A stretch of 25,667 nt of DNA from Deltaproteobacteria bacterium (GCA_027061625.1 JAMOVF010000147.1:1-25667); one strand, 5' to 3'. Positions 7,269 through 15,801 are shown, numbered from the stretch's first letter. A program made the numbers and translations. The notes: a model not told the origin generated them from the sequence alone.

Positions 7269-8927
7269 ATGCGCAGTGACAGAATGAAAAAGGGTGTTGA
7301 AAGGGCGCCGCACCGCTCTTTGATGAAGGCCATGGGATATACAGATGAAGAGATCTCAAGGCCCATAATTGGGGTGGCCAACTCCTTTAATGAGGTCATT
7401 CCTGGCCATGTGCATCTAAGGCAGATAGTGGATGCGGTGAAAGCTGGCATAAGAATGGCTGGTGGCACGCCCATGGAATTTGGAGGAATTGGGGTGTGCG
7501 ACGGCATTGCCATGAATCATCTTGGAATGCGTTATTCCCTTGCCAGCCGCGAATTGATAGCAGATTCAGTGGAAGTAATGGCCCAGGCTCATCCCTTTGA
7601 CGGTTTAGTGCTCATTCCAAACTGCGACAAGATAACTCCAGGCATGGTGATGGCTATGCTCCGCATGAACATCCCAGCCATTGTGATCACAGGCGGCCCA
7701 ATGCTTACGGGCAGCTGGCACGGAAAAAAGGTCAATTTGATAACGGTCTTTGAAGGCATTGGCAAGGTAAAGGCAGGTGAAATGAGTGAAGATGAGCTGG
7801 TGGAGCTTGAATCTGAGGCCTGCCCCACATGCGGCTCGTGCGCCGGCATGTTTACTGCCAATTCAATGAATTGCCTTACAGAGGCCATAGGTCTTGCCCT
7901 TCCAGGCAATGGTACAATTCCAGCAGTTTCAGCAGCCCGGACAAGGCTTGCAAAACAAGCTGGGATGAAGGTGATGGAACTGGTTGAAAAGGAAATAAGA
8001 CCTAGGGATATTGCCACGCTTGATGCATTTAAAAATGCCATTGCAGTGGATATGGCCCTTGGCTGTTCCACCAATACAGTCCTCCATGTGCCTGCCATTG
8101 CCCATGAGGCAGAAGTTGACCTTCCCCTGGATCTTTTTAATGAAATCAGCTTAAAGACCCCCCACTTGTGCAACTTGATACCAGCAGGGCCGCACAGCCT
8201 CTATGATCTGCATCTTGCTGGAGGCATCCAGGCGATTATGAAAGAGCTTTCTTCCTTAGGAGTAATTAATGAATCTTGCCTGACAGTGACTGGAAAGAGC
8301 ACAGGGGAGAATTTTGCCAAGGCCAAGGTAACAGACCACGAAGTTATAAGGCCTGTTGACAACCCCTATCATAAGGAAGGCGGGATAGCCATACTTTATG
8401 GCAACCTTGCCCCAGAGGGCGCAGTGGTGAAGCAATCTGCTGTTGCACCAGAAATGCTCACCCATTCTGGCCCAGCTAGAATCTTTGAATCTGAAGATGA
8501 GGCCTATAGTGCAATCCTAGCAGGAAAGATAAAGGAAGGGGATGTGGTGGTAATCCGTTATGAAGGCCCTAAGGGCGGGCCTGGAATGCCTGAAATGCTT
8601 TCCCCGACTTCTGCAATCGTGGGAATGGGCCTTGGTGCCAAGGTGGCGCTTATTACAGATGGGCGATTCAGCGGAGGCACGCAAGGTGCAGCCATTGGGC
8701 ATGTTTCGCCAGAGGCTGCTGAAGGCGGCCCCATTGCCTTTGTGAAAGAAGGCGACATCATCAAAATTGATATACCATCAAGGAAGCTTGAACTAGACAT
8801 TTCCCAAAAAGAGCTTGAATCAAGACGTGCTGAATGGAAGCCCCCGGAACCTAAAATCAAAAAGGGCTATTTGGCCAGATATGCAAGGCTAGTAACCAGT
8901 GGAGCAAAGGGAGCAATAGTGAAATGA
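7269..8927 (+). CDS. ilvD: Dihydroxy-acid dehydratase IlvD
   Basis: Iron-sulfur dehydratase that makes the 2-keto acids preceding valine, leucine and isoleucine. From ATG 7269 the protein is 552 aa, the normal length, beginning [17 protein letters not shown] like other IlvD proteins; the upstream frame (from 7176) reads as non-conserved leader and GAGG lies before the chosen ATG. Cluster cysteines are C119 in NCDKITPGM and C191 in [24 protein letters not shown] (75-87), GCSTNT and the late GRFSGGT are family signatures. The GHVHL segment near residue 46 lacks the Cys found there in the plant-type 2Fe-2S enzymes, so an oxygen-sensitive 4Fe-4S type is more likely (inference). No attenuator peptide or T-box is visible upstream. 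The DsrE-like gene overlaps its stop by four bases. Confidence 0.96.
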   Translation: MRSDRMKKGVERAPHRSLMKAMGYTDEEISRPIIGVANSFNEVIPGHVHLRQIVDAVKAGIRMAGGTPMEFGGIGVCDGIAMNHLGMRYSLASRELIADSVEVMAQAHPFDGLVLIPNCDKITPGMVMAMLRMNIPAIVITGGPMLTGSWHGKKVNLITVFEGIGKVKAGEMSEDELVELESEACPTCGSCAGMFTANSMNCLTEAIGLALPGNGTIPAVSAARTRLAKQAGMKVMELVEKEIRPRDIATLDAFKNAIAVDMALGCSTNTVLHVPAIAHEAEVDLPLDLFNEISLKTPHLCNLIPAGPHSLYDLHLAGGIQAIMKELSSLGVINESCLTVTGKSTGENFAKAKVTDHEVIRPVDNPYHKEGGIAILYGNLAPEGAVVKQSAVAPEMLTHSGPARIFESEDEAYSAILAGKIKEGDVVVIRYEGPKGGPGMPEMLSPTSAIVGMGLGAKVALITDGRFSGGTQGAAIGHVSPEAAEGGPIAFVKEGDIIKIDIPSRKLELDISQKELESRRAEWKPPEPKIKKGYLARYARLVTSGAKGAIVK

Positions 8928-9271
8928 AGGAAATCAAGTTGCTGATTCATGTTGCTTCCAGCAATCGCTGGGATGTAGCGGCAAAAAATGGCTTAAATTT
9001 TTTGAAAAGCAGGGAAGATGGTGAAGAACTCATGGTCCGCATTGTGGCCAATGGAGATGCAGTCACCAGATGCATAAAGTGTGACAGGCCTCTGTTTGAT
9101 AAGCTAAAACAGATAGTCCTTGATGGAGGAGAGATATTTTTATGCAAAAATTCCCTCAGGGATCACGATATTAAAAAAGAAAGGTTGCCGGATTTTTTTA
9201 AAACAGTTCCAGCAGCCATTAGGGTGTTGGCGGAGTGGCAGCAGCAGGGTTGGGTATATGTAAGGCCTTAA
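8924..9271 (+). CDS. DsrE/DsrF-like protein (COG1416-type)
   Basis: A 115-aa soluble protein resembling the small DsrE-like family named after sulfur-relay proteins of sulfur oxidisers. The N-terminal strand [23 protein letters not shown], the central [10 protein letters not shown], the single conserved-type Cys in [12 protein letters not shown] (C74) and the C-terminal [21 protein letters not shown] fit this family. Two extra cysteines form CIKC (50-53). It starts at an ATGA overlap with ilvD, so it is translationally coupled to an Fe-S enzyme gene. Its actual role is not known; a sulfur or persulfide carrier function is suggested by the family only. Its stop overlaps that of the convergent gene at 9268-9588. 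Confidence 0.75.
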   Translation: MKEIKLLIHVASSNRWDVAAKNGLNFLKSREDGEELMVRIVANGDAVTRCIKCDRPLFDKLKQIVLDGGEIFLCKNSLRDHDIKKERLPDFFKTVPAAIRVLAEWQQQGWVYVRP

Positions 9272-9588
9272 CCCATGTTCTGGACAGAATCTTCAGGAAA
9301 CCAGGTAAGGTGCCAAAATCTGTAGAATTCAGAGGCGGTTATATAATCATAAGGCACGCCAACCTTATCACAGAATTCATAGAGGGGGTCTTTCTCCCCA
9401 CAAATGACATGGTATGATTGGCGTCTGCGCGAATGATAATTCTCATGTATCGCAATTCGCCCTCTTTCTGCCCAGGCAACAGCCTGTGGGATCTCCTGCA
9501 ATGTAAAAAAACGCACGCCAAAATCCTCCGCCAGCGGCTCAATAATGTGATCTATTTTAGGTAGTGGCTTTTTTTTTCTACGTGCCAC
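9268..9588 (-). CDS. Unrecognised 106-aa basic protein
   Basis: I do not recognise this protein. It begins with a basic run (MARRKKKPLPK), has no membrane segment or signal peptide, and is rich in aromatic residues and His toward the end (ASEFYRFWHLTWFPED). The middle contains IAIHENYHSRRRQSYHVICGEKD. Two cysteines are present (in VICGE and EFCDK), too few for an obvious cluster. The start is GTG at 9588, supported by AGGA about eight bases upstream. It is convergent with the DsrE-like gene, sharing the bases TTAA as the stop in both directions, and divergent from hisB across a palindromic intergenic region. The protein-like composition and binding site support a real gene; the function is open. 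Confidence 0.6.
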   Translation of the reverse strand: MARRKKKPLPKIDHIIEPLAEDFGVRFFTLQEIPQAVAWAERGRIAIHENYHSRRRQSYHVICGEKDPLYEFCDKVGVPYDYITASEFYRFWHLTWFPEDSVQNMG

Positions 9589-9607
9589 GAAAATATCCTG
9601 ACATCTG

Positions 9608-9658
9608 TTTTTTTTGAGGCGGACTCTAATTAATATTAAAAAGAGCGTGGCCTCAAAA
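9608..9658. promoter_or_regulatory. Nested palindrome in the divergent hisB control region
   Basis: Outer arms TTTTGAGGC (9612-9620) and GCCTCAAAA (9650-9658) are perfect 9-base inverted repeats. Inside are CTCT/AGAG (9624-9627 with 9642-9645) and, at the centre, the palindrome TTAATATTAA (9630-9639). Each outer arm carries TTGAGG, a fair -35 hexamer, pointing inward in its own direction, and the AT-rich centre could supply -10 boxes for both. There is no U-run after either arm, so it is not an intrinsic terminator. Most likely it is a symmetric divergent promoter/operator. Confidence 0.45.
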
Positions 9659-9705
9659 GACTAATCGGCCTTGAGCCTGATATGCTTAAACGAAAATCGG
9701 AACTT

Positions 9706-9711
9706 GGAGGG
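9706..9711 (+). promoter_or_regulatory. Ribosome binding site that fixes the hisB start
   Basis: GGAGGG seven bases before GTG 9719. It favours this GTG over the in-frame ATG at 9671, which has no comparable site and would add 16 non-conserved residues. Confidence 0.8.
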
Positions 9712-9718
9712 TATTGCA

Positions 9719-10309
9719 GTGAAAAGACATGCAGAAATACATAGGGAAACAAAAGAAACCCAGATAGAACTTGAACTCACTATTGAGGGCAAAGGCCAGG
9801 CAGATATACAAACCGGTGTTGGATTCCTGGACCACATGCTCACCCTCTTTGCAGCCCATGGCTTTTTTGATCTAAAGATATCAGCAAAGGGAGATCTGCA
9901 CATAGACGCCCATCATACAGTGGAAGATATAGGAATATGCATGGGAAGGGCATTTTCCCAGGCCTTGGGTGAATTTAAAGGTATTGCCCGCTACGGTTTT
10001 TATCTCCTGCCCATGGAGGAAAGCCTTGCACAAGTTGCCTTAGACCTATGCAAACGCCCCTTTTTGGTATTCAATGCCCAATTCCCCTCTTCTAAAATTG
10101 GAGAATTTGACGCTGAACTGGTGGAAGAATTTCTCCGCGCATTTGCATTCAATGCTGGCATCACGCTCCATGTTCATGTAATTTATGGTAGAAACAGTCA
10201 TCATATGGCAGAGGCCATTTTTAAAGGCCTGGGTAGAGCAATGGATATGGCCACCCAGTTTGATACCCGTCTGGAAGGCTCAACAATGTCAACCAAGGGA
10301 GTTTTATAG
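9719..10309 (+). CDS. hisB: Imidazoleglycerol-phosphate dehydratase HisB
   Basis: Manganese enzyme of histidine synthesis that dehydrates imidazoleglycerol phosphate. From the GTG at 9719 the protein is 196 aa, the standard size for the monofunctional enzyme; no phosphatase domain is fused. Metal-binding and catalytic segments are GFLDHMLTLFAAHG, DAHHTVEDIGI, MEESLAQVALD and the final GRNSHHMAEAIFKGLGRA. No other his biosynthetic gene is nearby, so the pathway genes are scattered. It is the first gene of a closely packed plus-strand cluster, and its TAG stop overlaps by one base the GTG of the following lipoprotein gene. Confidence 0.96.
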   Translation: MKRHAEIHRETKETQIELELTIEGKGQADIQTGVGFLDHMLTLFAAHGFFDLKISAKGDLHIDAHHTVEDIGICMGRAFSQALGEFKGIARYGFYLLPMEESLAQVALDLCKRPFLVFNAQFPSSKIGEFDAELVEEFLRAFAFNAGITLHVHVIYGRNSHHMAEAIFKGLGRAMDMATQFDTRLEGSTMSTKGVL

Positions 10310-11001
10310 TGTATATCAACAGCCGCAGCAGAAAGTATGATTTTACAATTATCTTTTTTGCCATAGCAGTCATTCTGTCATCATGCACCGTTATAAAAAA
10401 ATCGCACAAAGAAGCAGGCCCTCCCCTGCCCTCTTTGGATAAAATAGCAGTCCTTCCCATGGATAGGGCTAACCTAAAGCCCCAGCCTGGAGAAGCTACA
10501 TGTGCCTTGAGTGACACCTTTTACGAAGCGAGCGATGTCCCCATAGAGGCAGCACGCAAATTAACAAAACTGCTTCTAGACAGTGTCAAAAATGACCCAA
10601 GATTTGTGCCGGTAGAGGAGAAAAAATGTGTAAGTTTTCTGAGCAGAATGCTTATTACAGAGCCAAATGCACCACAACTGCGTCTTATTCAGGCCTTAGG
10701 CAAAGAGCTTGGTGTTGATGCAGTTCTTTATGGCAAGCTATTCAGGTTTGAAGAACGCATTGGCGGACCCTATGGCGTGGAACGCCCTGCATCTGTTACC
10801 TTTACCCTCTATCTCATAAGGACAAAAGATGGAGCAGTGCTATGGCGTTATGCCTTCAACGAAACCCAGCAACCCCTTACAGAGAATCTTTTCAAGGCAG
10901 GCCTTTACAAAAAAACGGGGTTTAGATGGCTAACTGCTGAGGAGTTAGCCAAGATTGGCATTGAAGAGGCCATTAAAGACCTTAAAAAAAGAATCCAGTA
11001 G
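10309..11001 (+). CDS. Putative lipoprotein, function unknown
   Basis: A 230-aa protein with a hydrophobic N-terminal segment (residues 12-24) ending in a lipobox, ILSSC, so Cys26 should be the lipidated residue and the protein membrane-anchored on the periplasmic side. The mature part reads as an alpha/beta domain: strand KIAVLPM (45-51), helix AARKLTKLLLDSVKND, then ELGVDAVLYGKLFRFEE, a long strand VTFTLYLIRTKDG and LWRYAFNETQQ. This pattern recalls the GNA1162/CsgG/LpoB-type periplasmic lipoproteins, but the match is by pattern only. The GTG start overlaps the hisB stop (TAGTG) and has AAGGGAG seven bases upstream. It precedes the RNase II gene by 13 bases. Confidence 0.75.
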   Translation: MYINSRSRKYDFTIIFFAIAVILSSCTVIKKSHKEAGPPLPSLDKIAVLPMDRANLKPQPGEATCALSDTFYEASDVPIEAARKLTKLLLDSVKNDPRFVPVEEKKCVSFLSRMLITEPNAPQLRLIQALGKELGVDAVLYGKLFRFEERIGGPYGVERPASVTFTLYLIRTKDGAVLWRYAFNETQQPLTENLFKAGLYKKTGFRWLTAEELAKIGIEEAIKDLKKRIQ

Positions 11002-11014
11002 AAAGTTATTATAA

Positions 11015-13042
11015 ATGGAAATACAACCTGGCCAAGTTGTGGAGTTCTTGGACAGCCAGCGCTTTGTATCTGCTGTCTGCTTAGGTAAAAAAGGGAATAG
11101 ATACCATCTCTTAACCCATCTGGGCAGAGAAATAAATATCCCTTCTGCCAGAATTTTACATGCATCACCCAGCCCTTTTGGCTCTGAACTCCCAAGCAGG
11201 GAGGAAATGCTCAAGACCCTTCAGGCCATTCAGAAACAGAGGGAAAAGCTTGCAGAACAGATTGACTTGAAAGAATTGTGGGAACTTGTGCAGGGTGAAC
11301 ATTATGCATGGCTTCCAAGAGATTTAGCAGAATTGGCCTTTTCTGGCGAAACCACTCCTGACCATGAGGCTGCACTCATAAGGGCCGTTATAGATGAACG
11401 CACCCACTTCAAGTTCCGGGAAGGCAATATTGTGGTGCAAACCCCAGAAGCGGTGGCAAAACTAATGGCACAAAAGGCCCGGGAACAGGAAAAACTAAAA
11501 AGACTGGCAAAGGGCAGCGACTGGATTGAAGGCCTGTGGAGCAATGAAGAGAACAAGAAAGATGAAGCTCTAAGCAGGCTGGAAGATGAGGATATTTCCT
11601 ATTGGACGAATGCCATACAGGATTTCTGTATCAAGGGAGATGATTCTGAACATGCTCCAGCAGTGCGTTCCCTTTTCCGCCAGACCGGCAAAGTTAACCC
11701 TACCGCTCCTTTTGATACCTTGGTGCTTGCTGGTATATGGCATCCAGACCAGAATTTGGAAATCCTGCGCCACGGCCTCAGTAAAGATTTTCCTGAAAAA
11801 GTGTTGAAACAGGCTGAAGAGTTAGCAAAAGTTGAGATCAAACCAGAAGAAGGACGCACTGACTTGAGGCATCTTCACCTGATCACAATAGATGCCCCTG
11901 AAAGCCTTGATCTGGATGATGCCCTACATTTTAAAAGGCTTGAGTCAGGCAACTATGAACTTGGGGTCCACATAACAGATATTGGAGAACTGGTTGAGCC
12001 TGGAACTCCACTTTTTGAAGAAGCTATAACTAGGGCAACATCCATCTATCTACCTGATCTGAAAATACCCATGCTGCCTGAAATCTTGTCTCAACATGCC
12101 TGGAGCCTTCACAAAGGGAAAAGCCGCAGAGGACTTTCTTTCATTATGGAGATAGATCCCAAGGGCAATATAATTGCTTCCAATATTGTAAGGAGCATAA
12201 TCGAGGTAAAAGAGAGATTAAGCTATGATGAGGCAGAAAAATTAATAGAAGGTGAACATTGGCTTAGAAAATTACACACACTATGCATAGAACACCAAGA
12301 ACGAAGAATTGAACATGGCGCCTTGCCCATGCCCATACCTGAACTTAATATTATAGTTGATCCTGAAGGTGAGGTTGAAATAGAGCTTATTCAACCAGGA
12401 AAGGCAAGGTTTTTAATTGCTGAATCCATGATTATTGCAAATGAAGTAGCTGCACAATTCTTGAAGTCCAATAAAATACCAGCATTATATAGGAGCCAGC
12501 CTCCACCAAGGGAACAGATAATGCAGGGAGGAGAGACAGACCTCCTTGAAAACCTGCGCCAAAGAAGGCTCATAAGCAGGGGTGTTCTCAGTATGGAGCC
12601 AGCATTTCATTCTGGTTTGGGAGTGGAGGCATATACCACCGTTACCTCACCTTTGAGAAGGGCCTTGGACCTGGTGATGCAGCAGCAGATCACTTCTTTT
12701 ATAAAGGAGGGCAAGCCGCTTCATAACCATGAACAAGTAGAAAAGATTTCAATTTATATTCAGCAAGGCCTTAATAGTGCAGCAGCAGTCCGCCAGGCAC
12801 GTGTCCGCTACTGGATCTTGAAACACATATTGCAAAGAAAGACAGAAACACTGCCTGCATGGATACTTGAAGTAACTCCGCAAAAGGTTCTGGCCATATT
12901 GGCAGACTATCTTTTGACAGTTGAACTTCCTCCCAGGCGTGACAAAAATTACCCCTCTGATAAACCTGTGGACTTAAAGGTTAAAAAGGTGTCACCCAGG
13001 GAAAATGTATTGAAGATGGCGTGGGCAGATGGAGCGCCATAA
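11015..13042 (+). CDS. RNase II/R-family 3'-5' exoribonuclease
   Basis: Hydrolytic exonuclease that degrades single-stranded RNA from the 3' end. The 675-aa protein has an N-terminal OB-like region starting PGQVVEFLDSQRFVSAVCLG, a helical middle part, and the RNB catalytic domain from about residue 285. The four metal-binding Asp of RNase II are matched in spacing as D293, D299, D301 and D302 in IDAPESLDLDDAL; TSPLRRALD late in the domain carries the conserved Arg. The C-terminus (VELPPRRDKNYPSDKPVDLKV) is short and only faintly S1-like. The size and weak S1 end resemble the shorter RNase II-like enzymes of cyanobacteria and deltaproteobacteria rather than E. coli RNase R. The binding site is weak. 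Lies in the hisB-to-Hsp70 cluster. Confidence 0.9.
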   Translation: MEIQPGQVVEFLDSQRFVSAVCLGKKGNRYHLLTHLGREINIPSARILHASPSPFGSELPSREEMLKTLQAIQKQREKLAEQIDLKELWELVQGEHYAWLPRDLAELAFSGETTPDHEAALIRAVIDERTHFKFREGNIVVQTPEAVAKLMAQKAREQEKLKRLAKGSDWIEGLWSNEENKKDEALSRLEDEDISYWTNAIQDFCIKGDDSEHAPAVRSLFRQTGKVNPTAPFDTLVLAGIWHPDQNLEILRHGLSKDFPEKVLKQAEELAKVEIKPEEGRTDLRHLHLITIDAPESLDLDDALHFKRLESGNYELGVHITDIGELVEPGTPLFEEAITRATSIYLPDLKIPMLPEILSQHAWSLHKGKSRRGLSFIMEIDPKGNIIASNIVRSIIEVKERLSYDEAEKLIEGEHWLRKLHTLCIEHQERRIEHGALPMPIPELNIIVDPEGEVEIELIQPGKARFLIAESMIIANEVAAQFLKSNKIPALYRSQPPPREQIMQGGETDLLENLRQRRLISRGVLSMEPAFHSGLGVEAYTTVTSPLRRALDLVMQQQITSFIKEGKPLHNHEQVEKISIYIQQGLNSAAAVRQARVRYWILKHILQRKTETLPAWILEVTPQKVLAILADYLLTVELPPRRDKNYPSDKPVDLKVKKVSPRENVLKMAWADGAP

Positions 13043-13073
13043 GACTTAATAAAGAAATGGGGAGAGTTTAGAT

Positions 13074-13748
13074 ATGAACATTAAGAGGAGAATATTTTGG
13101 TGGTCACTCCTGGTCTTTGCGGCCCTGGCAGCAATTTCAGGAGCAGTAGTATATTTTAATCCCGAGCTCATGGAGGAGTGGTATGGAATTGCGCTTCTGG
13201 CAGGCCCTCCACTTGGATGGCTGATATTCCTTGTCGCTGCCACATCAGGCATTCCTGAACAAGTTCCAGAAACAGTGGCACAGCCGCTGGAAGATGAAGA
13301 AGCAGCCGAGACAGAACAAAAAGAGGAAGAGGCTGCTGTAAAAGAGGAAACAAAAGAGGAATGTGTGCCAGTTGAAGTGGTAGCGGCCCAGATATTGGGT
13401 CTGCTTCAGCGTGAAGGACGACTTATAGATTTTTTACAGGAAGATATAGAACCCTATGACGATGCCCAGATTGGAGCAGCAGTGCGGGAAGTCCACCGCG
13501 GCTGCCGGAATGCACTAAAAGAGGTATTTGGCATAGAGCCTGTGATAAATGCCCAAGAGGGCACAGAAGTGGAAATTGATGAAGATTTTGATCCTGCCCA
13601 GATAAAACTTGTGGGCAATGTTAAGGGCAACCCGCCTTTTAAGGGAATAATCAAGCATACTGGATGGAAGTTTAGTGAAGTAAGGCTTCCCAAATGGACT
13701 GGCAAAACCAGCAAAAACATCCTTGCACCAGCAGAGGTTGAAATATAG
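13074..13748 (+). CDS. DUF2760 membrane protein
   Basis: A 224-aa protein with two N-terminal hydrophobic segments (about 8-28 and 39-57), an acidic Glu-rich linker (about 66-98) and a C-terminal cytoplasmic domain. The domain starts QILGLLQREGRLIDFLQEDIEPYDDAQIGAAVREVHRGCR, which is the DUF2760 signature, and ends WTGKTSKNILAPAEVEI. Its biochemical role is not established. DUF2760 genes are usually found beside divergent Hsp70 genes, as here: the next gene starts within its stop codon (TAGTG). A strong GGGGAGAG precedes the ATG by nine bases. The arrangement suggests a membrane-anchored partner of the Hsp70-like protein (inference). Confidence 0.85.
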   Translation: MNIKRRIFWWSLLVFAALAAISGAVVYFNPELMEEWYGIALLAGPPLGWLIFLVAATSGIPEQVPETVAQPLEDEEAAETEQKEEEAAVKEETKEECVPVEVVAAQILGLLQREGRLIDFLQEDIEPYDDAQIGAAVREVHRGCRNALKEVFGIEPVINAQEGTEVEIDEDFDPAQIKLVGNVKGNPPFKGIIKHTGWKFSEVRLPKWTGKTSKNILAPAEVEI

Positions 13749-15541
13749 TGAGCAGATATCTGATTGGAATAGACTTGGGCACCACAAACACGGTGCTCTC
13801 TTATATAGACACTGAAACAGACGCCAAGGGGGAAATAAAGGTCTTTCCTGTTCCCCAAGTGGTAGCACCTGGAGAAGTTGCAGAAAAGAATCTTCTGCCC
13901 TCATTTATATACATAACCACAGAACAAGAAAAAAAGGCTGGCGGCCTAAACCTTCCTTGGGACCCCTTTGGGGAACGTGTGGTTGGAGAATATGCCAGGA
14001 AGCGGGGAGCAGAAGTCCCTGGCAGGCTTATCTCCTCAGCAAAAAGCTGGCTATGCCATAAAGGTGTTGATAGAACAGCCCCAATTCTTCCCCTTGAGGC
14101 TTCTGAAGATGTGCAGAAGCTTTCTCCCATAGCTGCTTCAGCTACTTTTTTAAGGCATCTAAAGGCTGCCTGGAACCATACAATAGGAAAAGAGACTGGA
14201 CAGAAAATTGAAGAACAGGAAATTTTCCTTACCATACCCGCTTCTTTTGATGCCGTAGCTAGAGAGCTTACTCTTCAGGCAGCAAGAAGTGCGGGCCTTG
14301 AAAACATCACCCTGCTTGAAGAGCCGCAGGCCGCCTTTTATGCCTGGCTCCATGCCAACATGGAGACATGGAAAGATGCCATACAACCTGGTGATCTGGT
14401 TCTCGTTTGCGATGTTGGCGGCGGGACCACAGACTTCAGCCTAATAAGGGTTACCAGCGAGGATGGTGAACTTGGGCTTAAGCGTCTTGCTGTAGGGGAT
14501 CATCTGCTTCTTGGCGGGGACAACATGGACTTGGCTCTGGCCTATTATGTTTCAGAAGAACTGAAGAAAAAGGGTACTAAGCTAGACAGGATGCAGTTCC
14601 AGGTGCTGATCCATGCTACACGCCTGGCAAAGGAACAGCTCCTTTCAGATGATTCACTCGAGCAGGCATCCATAGTAATTCCTGGAAGGGGAACAGGACT
14701 GGTTGGCGGAACCATCAAAACCGAGCTTTCCAGGAAGACAGTAGACGATATATTGGTGCAAGGCTTTTTTCCAGAGTGCAGCCGGAATGACCTGCCTGTT
14801 CAAAGGCCCAAAACTGGCCTTCAAGAACTTGGCCTGCCATATGTGGATGACACAGCCATTACAAAGCACCTGGCAGCCTTTCTGGCCACCAGCCAGGATG
14901 GTGAAGGCGAAATGCCCACAGCTATTCTCTTTAACGGCGGTGTATTCAAATCAAAATTGCTGAGAAGCAGGCTCTTTGACGTAGTAAAGAGCTGGGATGG
15001 CGAGCAGGAAGCGGGCCTGAAGGAACTTTCCAATCCAGATATGGATCTTTCAGTCTCTCTTGGTGCTGCCTATTTTGGCCTGGTTTCCAAGGGAGAAGGC
15101 CTCAAAATTAGGGGAGGAATTGCCAGATCATATTACATAGGCATCGAAAGCAGCCGCCCTGCGGTGCCGGGCCTTCCACCTGAAATAAAGGCATTGTGCA
15201 TTGTGCCCCAAGGTATGGAAGAAGGGAGCTCCATTGAGGTGCCTGGAAAGACTTTTGGCCTTTTAGTAGGGCAGCCTGTGGAGTTTCTATTTCTCGCTTC
15301 CAGGACCAGACAGGATGATAAACCTGGTGATATAATTGATGACTGGGAAGATTCCATTGAGCAAGTGAGCAAGGTTGAAACTGCCATGGAATCAGCAGAA
15401 ATTGAACCAGGCACCATGATTCCTGTTCAAATAGAGGCTGAATTAACTGAAATAGGCACCCTGGCCCTATATTTGGTATCCAAAGAACATAACCAGAGGT
15501 TTAAACTGGAATTTAATGTAAGGGAGGAGGGACAGGCCTAG
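13748..15541 (+). CDS. Divergent Hsp70-family protein
   Basis: A 597-aa actin-fold ATPase related to DnaK. The phosphate 1 motif is GIDLGTTNT (7-15), phosphate 2 VCDVGGGTTDFSL (220-232), and GGDNMDLAL (256-264) and the adenosine-side FNGGVFKS follow. The segment EEPQAAFYAW (191-200) is typical of Hsp70. The substrate-binding part after about residue 450 is diverged from DnaK, no EEVD-like tail or long helical lid is evident, and no DnaJ or GrpE gene is nearby, so it is not the general DnaK. GTG start overlaps the DUF2760 stop by one base with AGAGG upstream. In several proteobacteria a second, larger Hsp70 follows this pair; here the next gene is a convergent ferredoxin instead. Confidence 0.9.
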   Translation: MSRYLIGIDLGTTNTVLSYIDTETDAKGEIKVFPVPQVVAPGEVAEKNLLPSFIYITTEQEKKAGGLNLPWDPFGERVVGEYARKRGAEVPGRLISSAKSWLCHKGVDRTAPILPLEASEDVQKLSPIAASATFLRHLKAAWNHTIGKETGQKIEEQEIFLTIPASFDAVARELTLQAARSAGLENITLLEEPQAAFYAWLHANMETWKDAIQPGDLVLVCDVGGGTTDFSLIRVTSEDGELGLKRLAVGDHLLLGGDNMDLALAYYVSEELKKKGTKLDRMQFQVLIHATRLAKEQLLSDDSLEQASIVIPGRGTGLVGGTIKTELSRKTVDDILVQGFFPECSRNDLPVQRPKTGLQELGLPYVDDTAITKHLAAFLATSQDGEGEMPTAILFNGGVFKSKLLRSRLFDVVKSWDGEQEAGLKELSNPDMDLSVSLGAAYFGLVSKGEGLKIRGGIARSYYIGIESSRPAVPGLPPEIKALCIVPQGMEEGSSIEVPGKTFGLLVGQPVEFLFLASRTRQDDKPGDIIDDWEDSIEQVSKVETAMESAEIEPGTMIPVQIEAELTEIGTLALYLVSKEHNQRFKLEFNVREEGQA

Positions 15542-15756
15542 TCCTCTCCCTCTACATGAATGCATTTTGTAGGGCACATTACCACTGCCATGCGCACCGA
15601 ATCATCCATTTCCACTTCTTCTTTTGTGACTTCAGGCAGTTGGGTGAATTCGTTCATGGTGAAGGTTTCAGGGCTCTCTTCCATACAGGTGCCGCACATT
15701 TTACAATGAAAGGTGTCTATATATATTGATCTCTTTTTGCCTTTGTTTTCTTCCAT
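15538..15756 (-). CDS. Single-cluster [4Fe-4S] ferredoxin
   Basis: A 72-aa cytoplasmic electron carrier. Cluster ligands are C18, C21, C24 in CKMCGTC and C61 in CPTKC; a further Cys at 65 lies where some one-cluster ferredoxins keep a remnant of the second cluster. The long spacer and acidic middle match the Desulfovibrio-type ferredoxin I class. GGGGAAA precedes the ATG. Its stop shares the bases CTAG with the stop of the convergent Hsp70 gene. It lies 157 bases downstream of the FapA gene with its own candidate promoter, so it may be expressed alone. The redox partner cannot be told from context. Confidence 0.9.
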   Translation of the reverse strand: MEENKGKKRSIYIDTFHCKMCGTCMEESPETFTMNEFTQLPEVTKEEVEMDDSVRMAVVMCPTKCIHVEGED

Positions 15757-15801
15757 TCAAATTTCCCCGCTGTGACTTAATATCTTCAGCTAGTGTCAAA
15801 A

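Noticed and set aside
7589..8173. 194-codon minus-strand frame opposite ilvD
   Set aside because: Antisense shadow of ilvD; Ser/Thr-rich low-information translation with no binding site or family resemblance.
13454..13904. Two overlapping minus-strand frames of 129-134 codons opposite the DUF2760/Hsp70 junction
   Set aside because: Antisense to two confidently identified genes, in different frames, with no recognisable motif.
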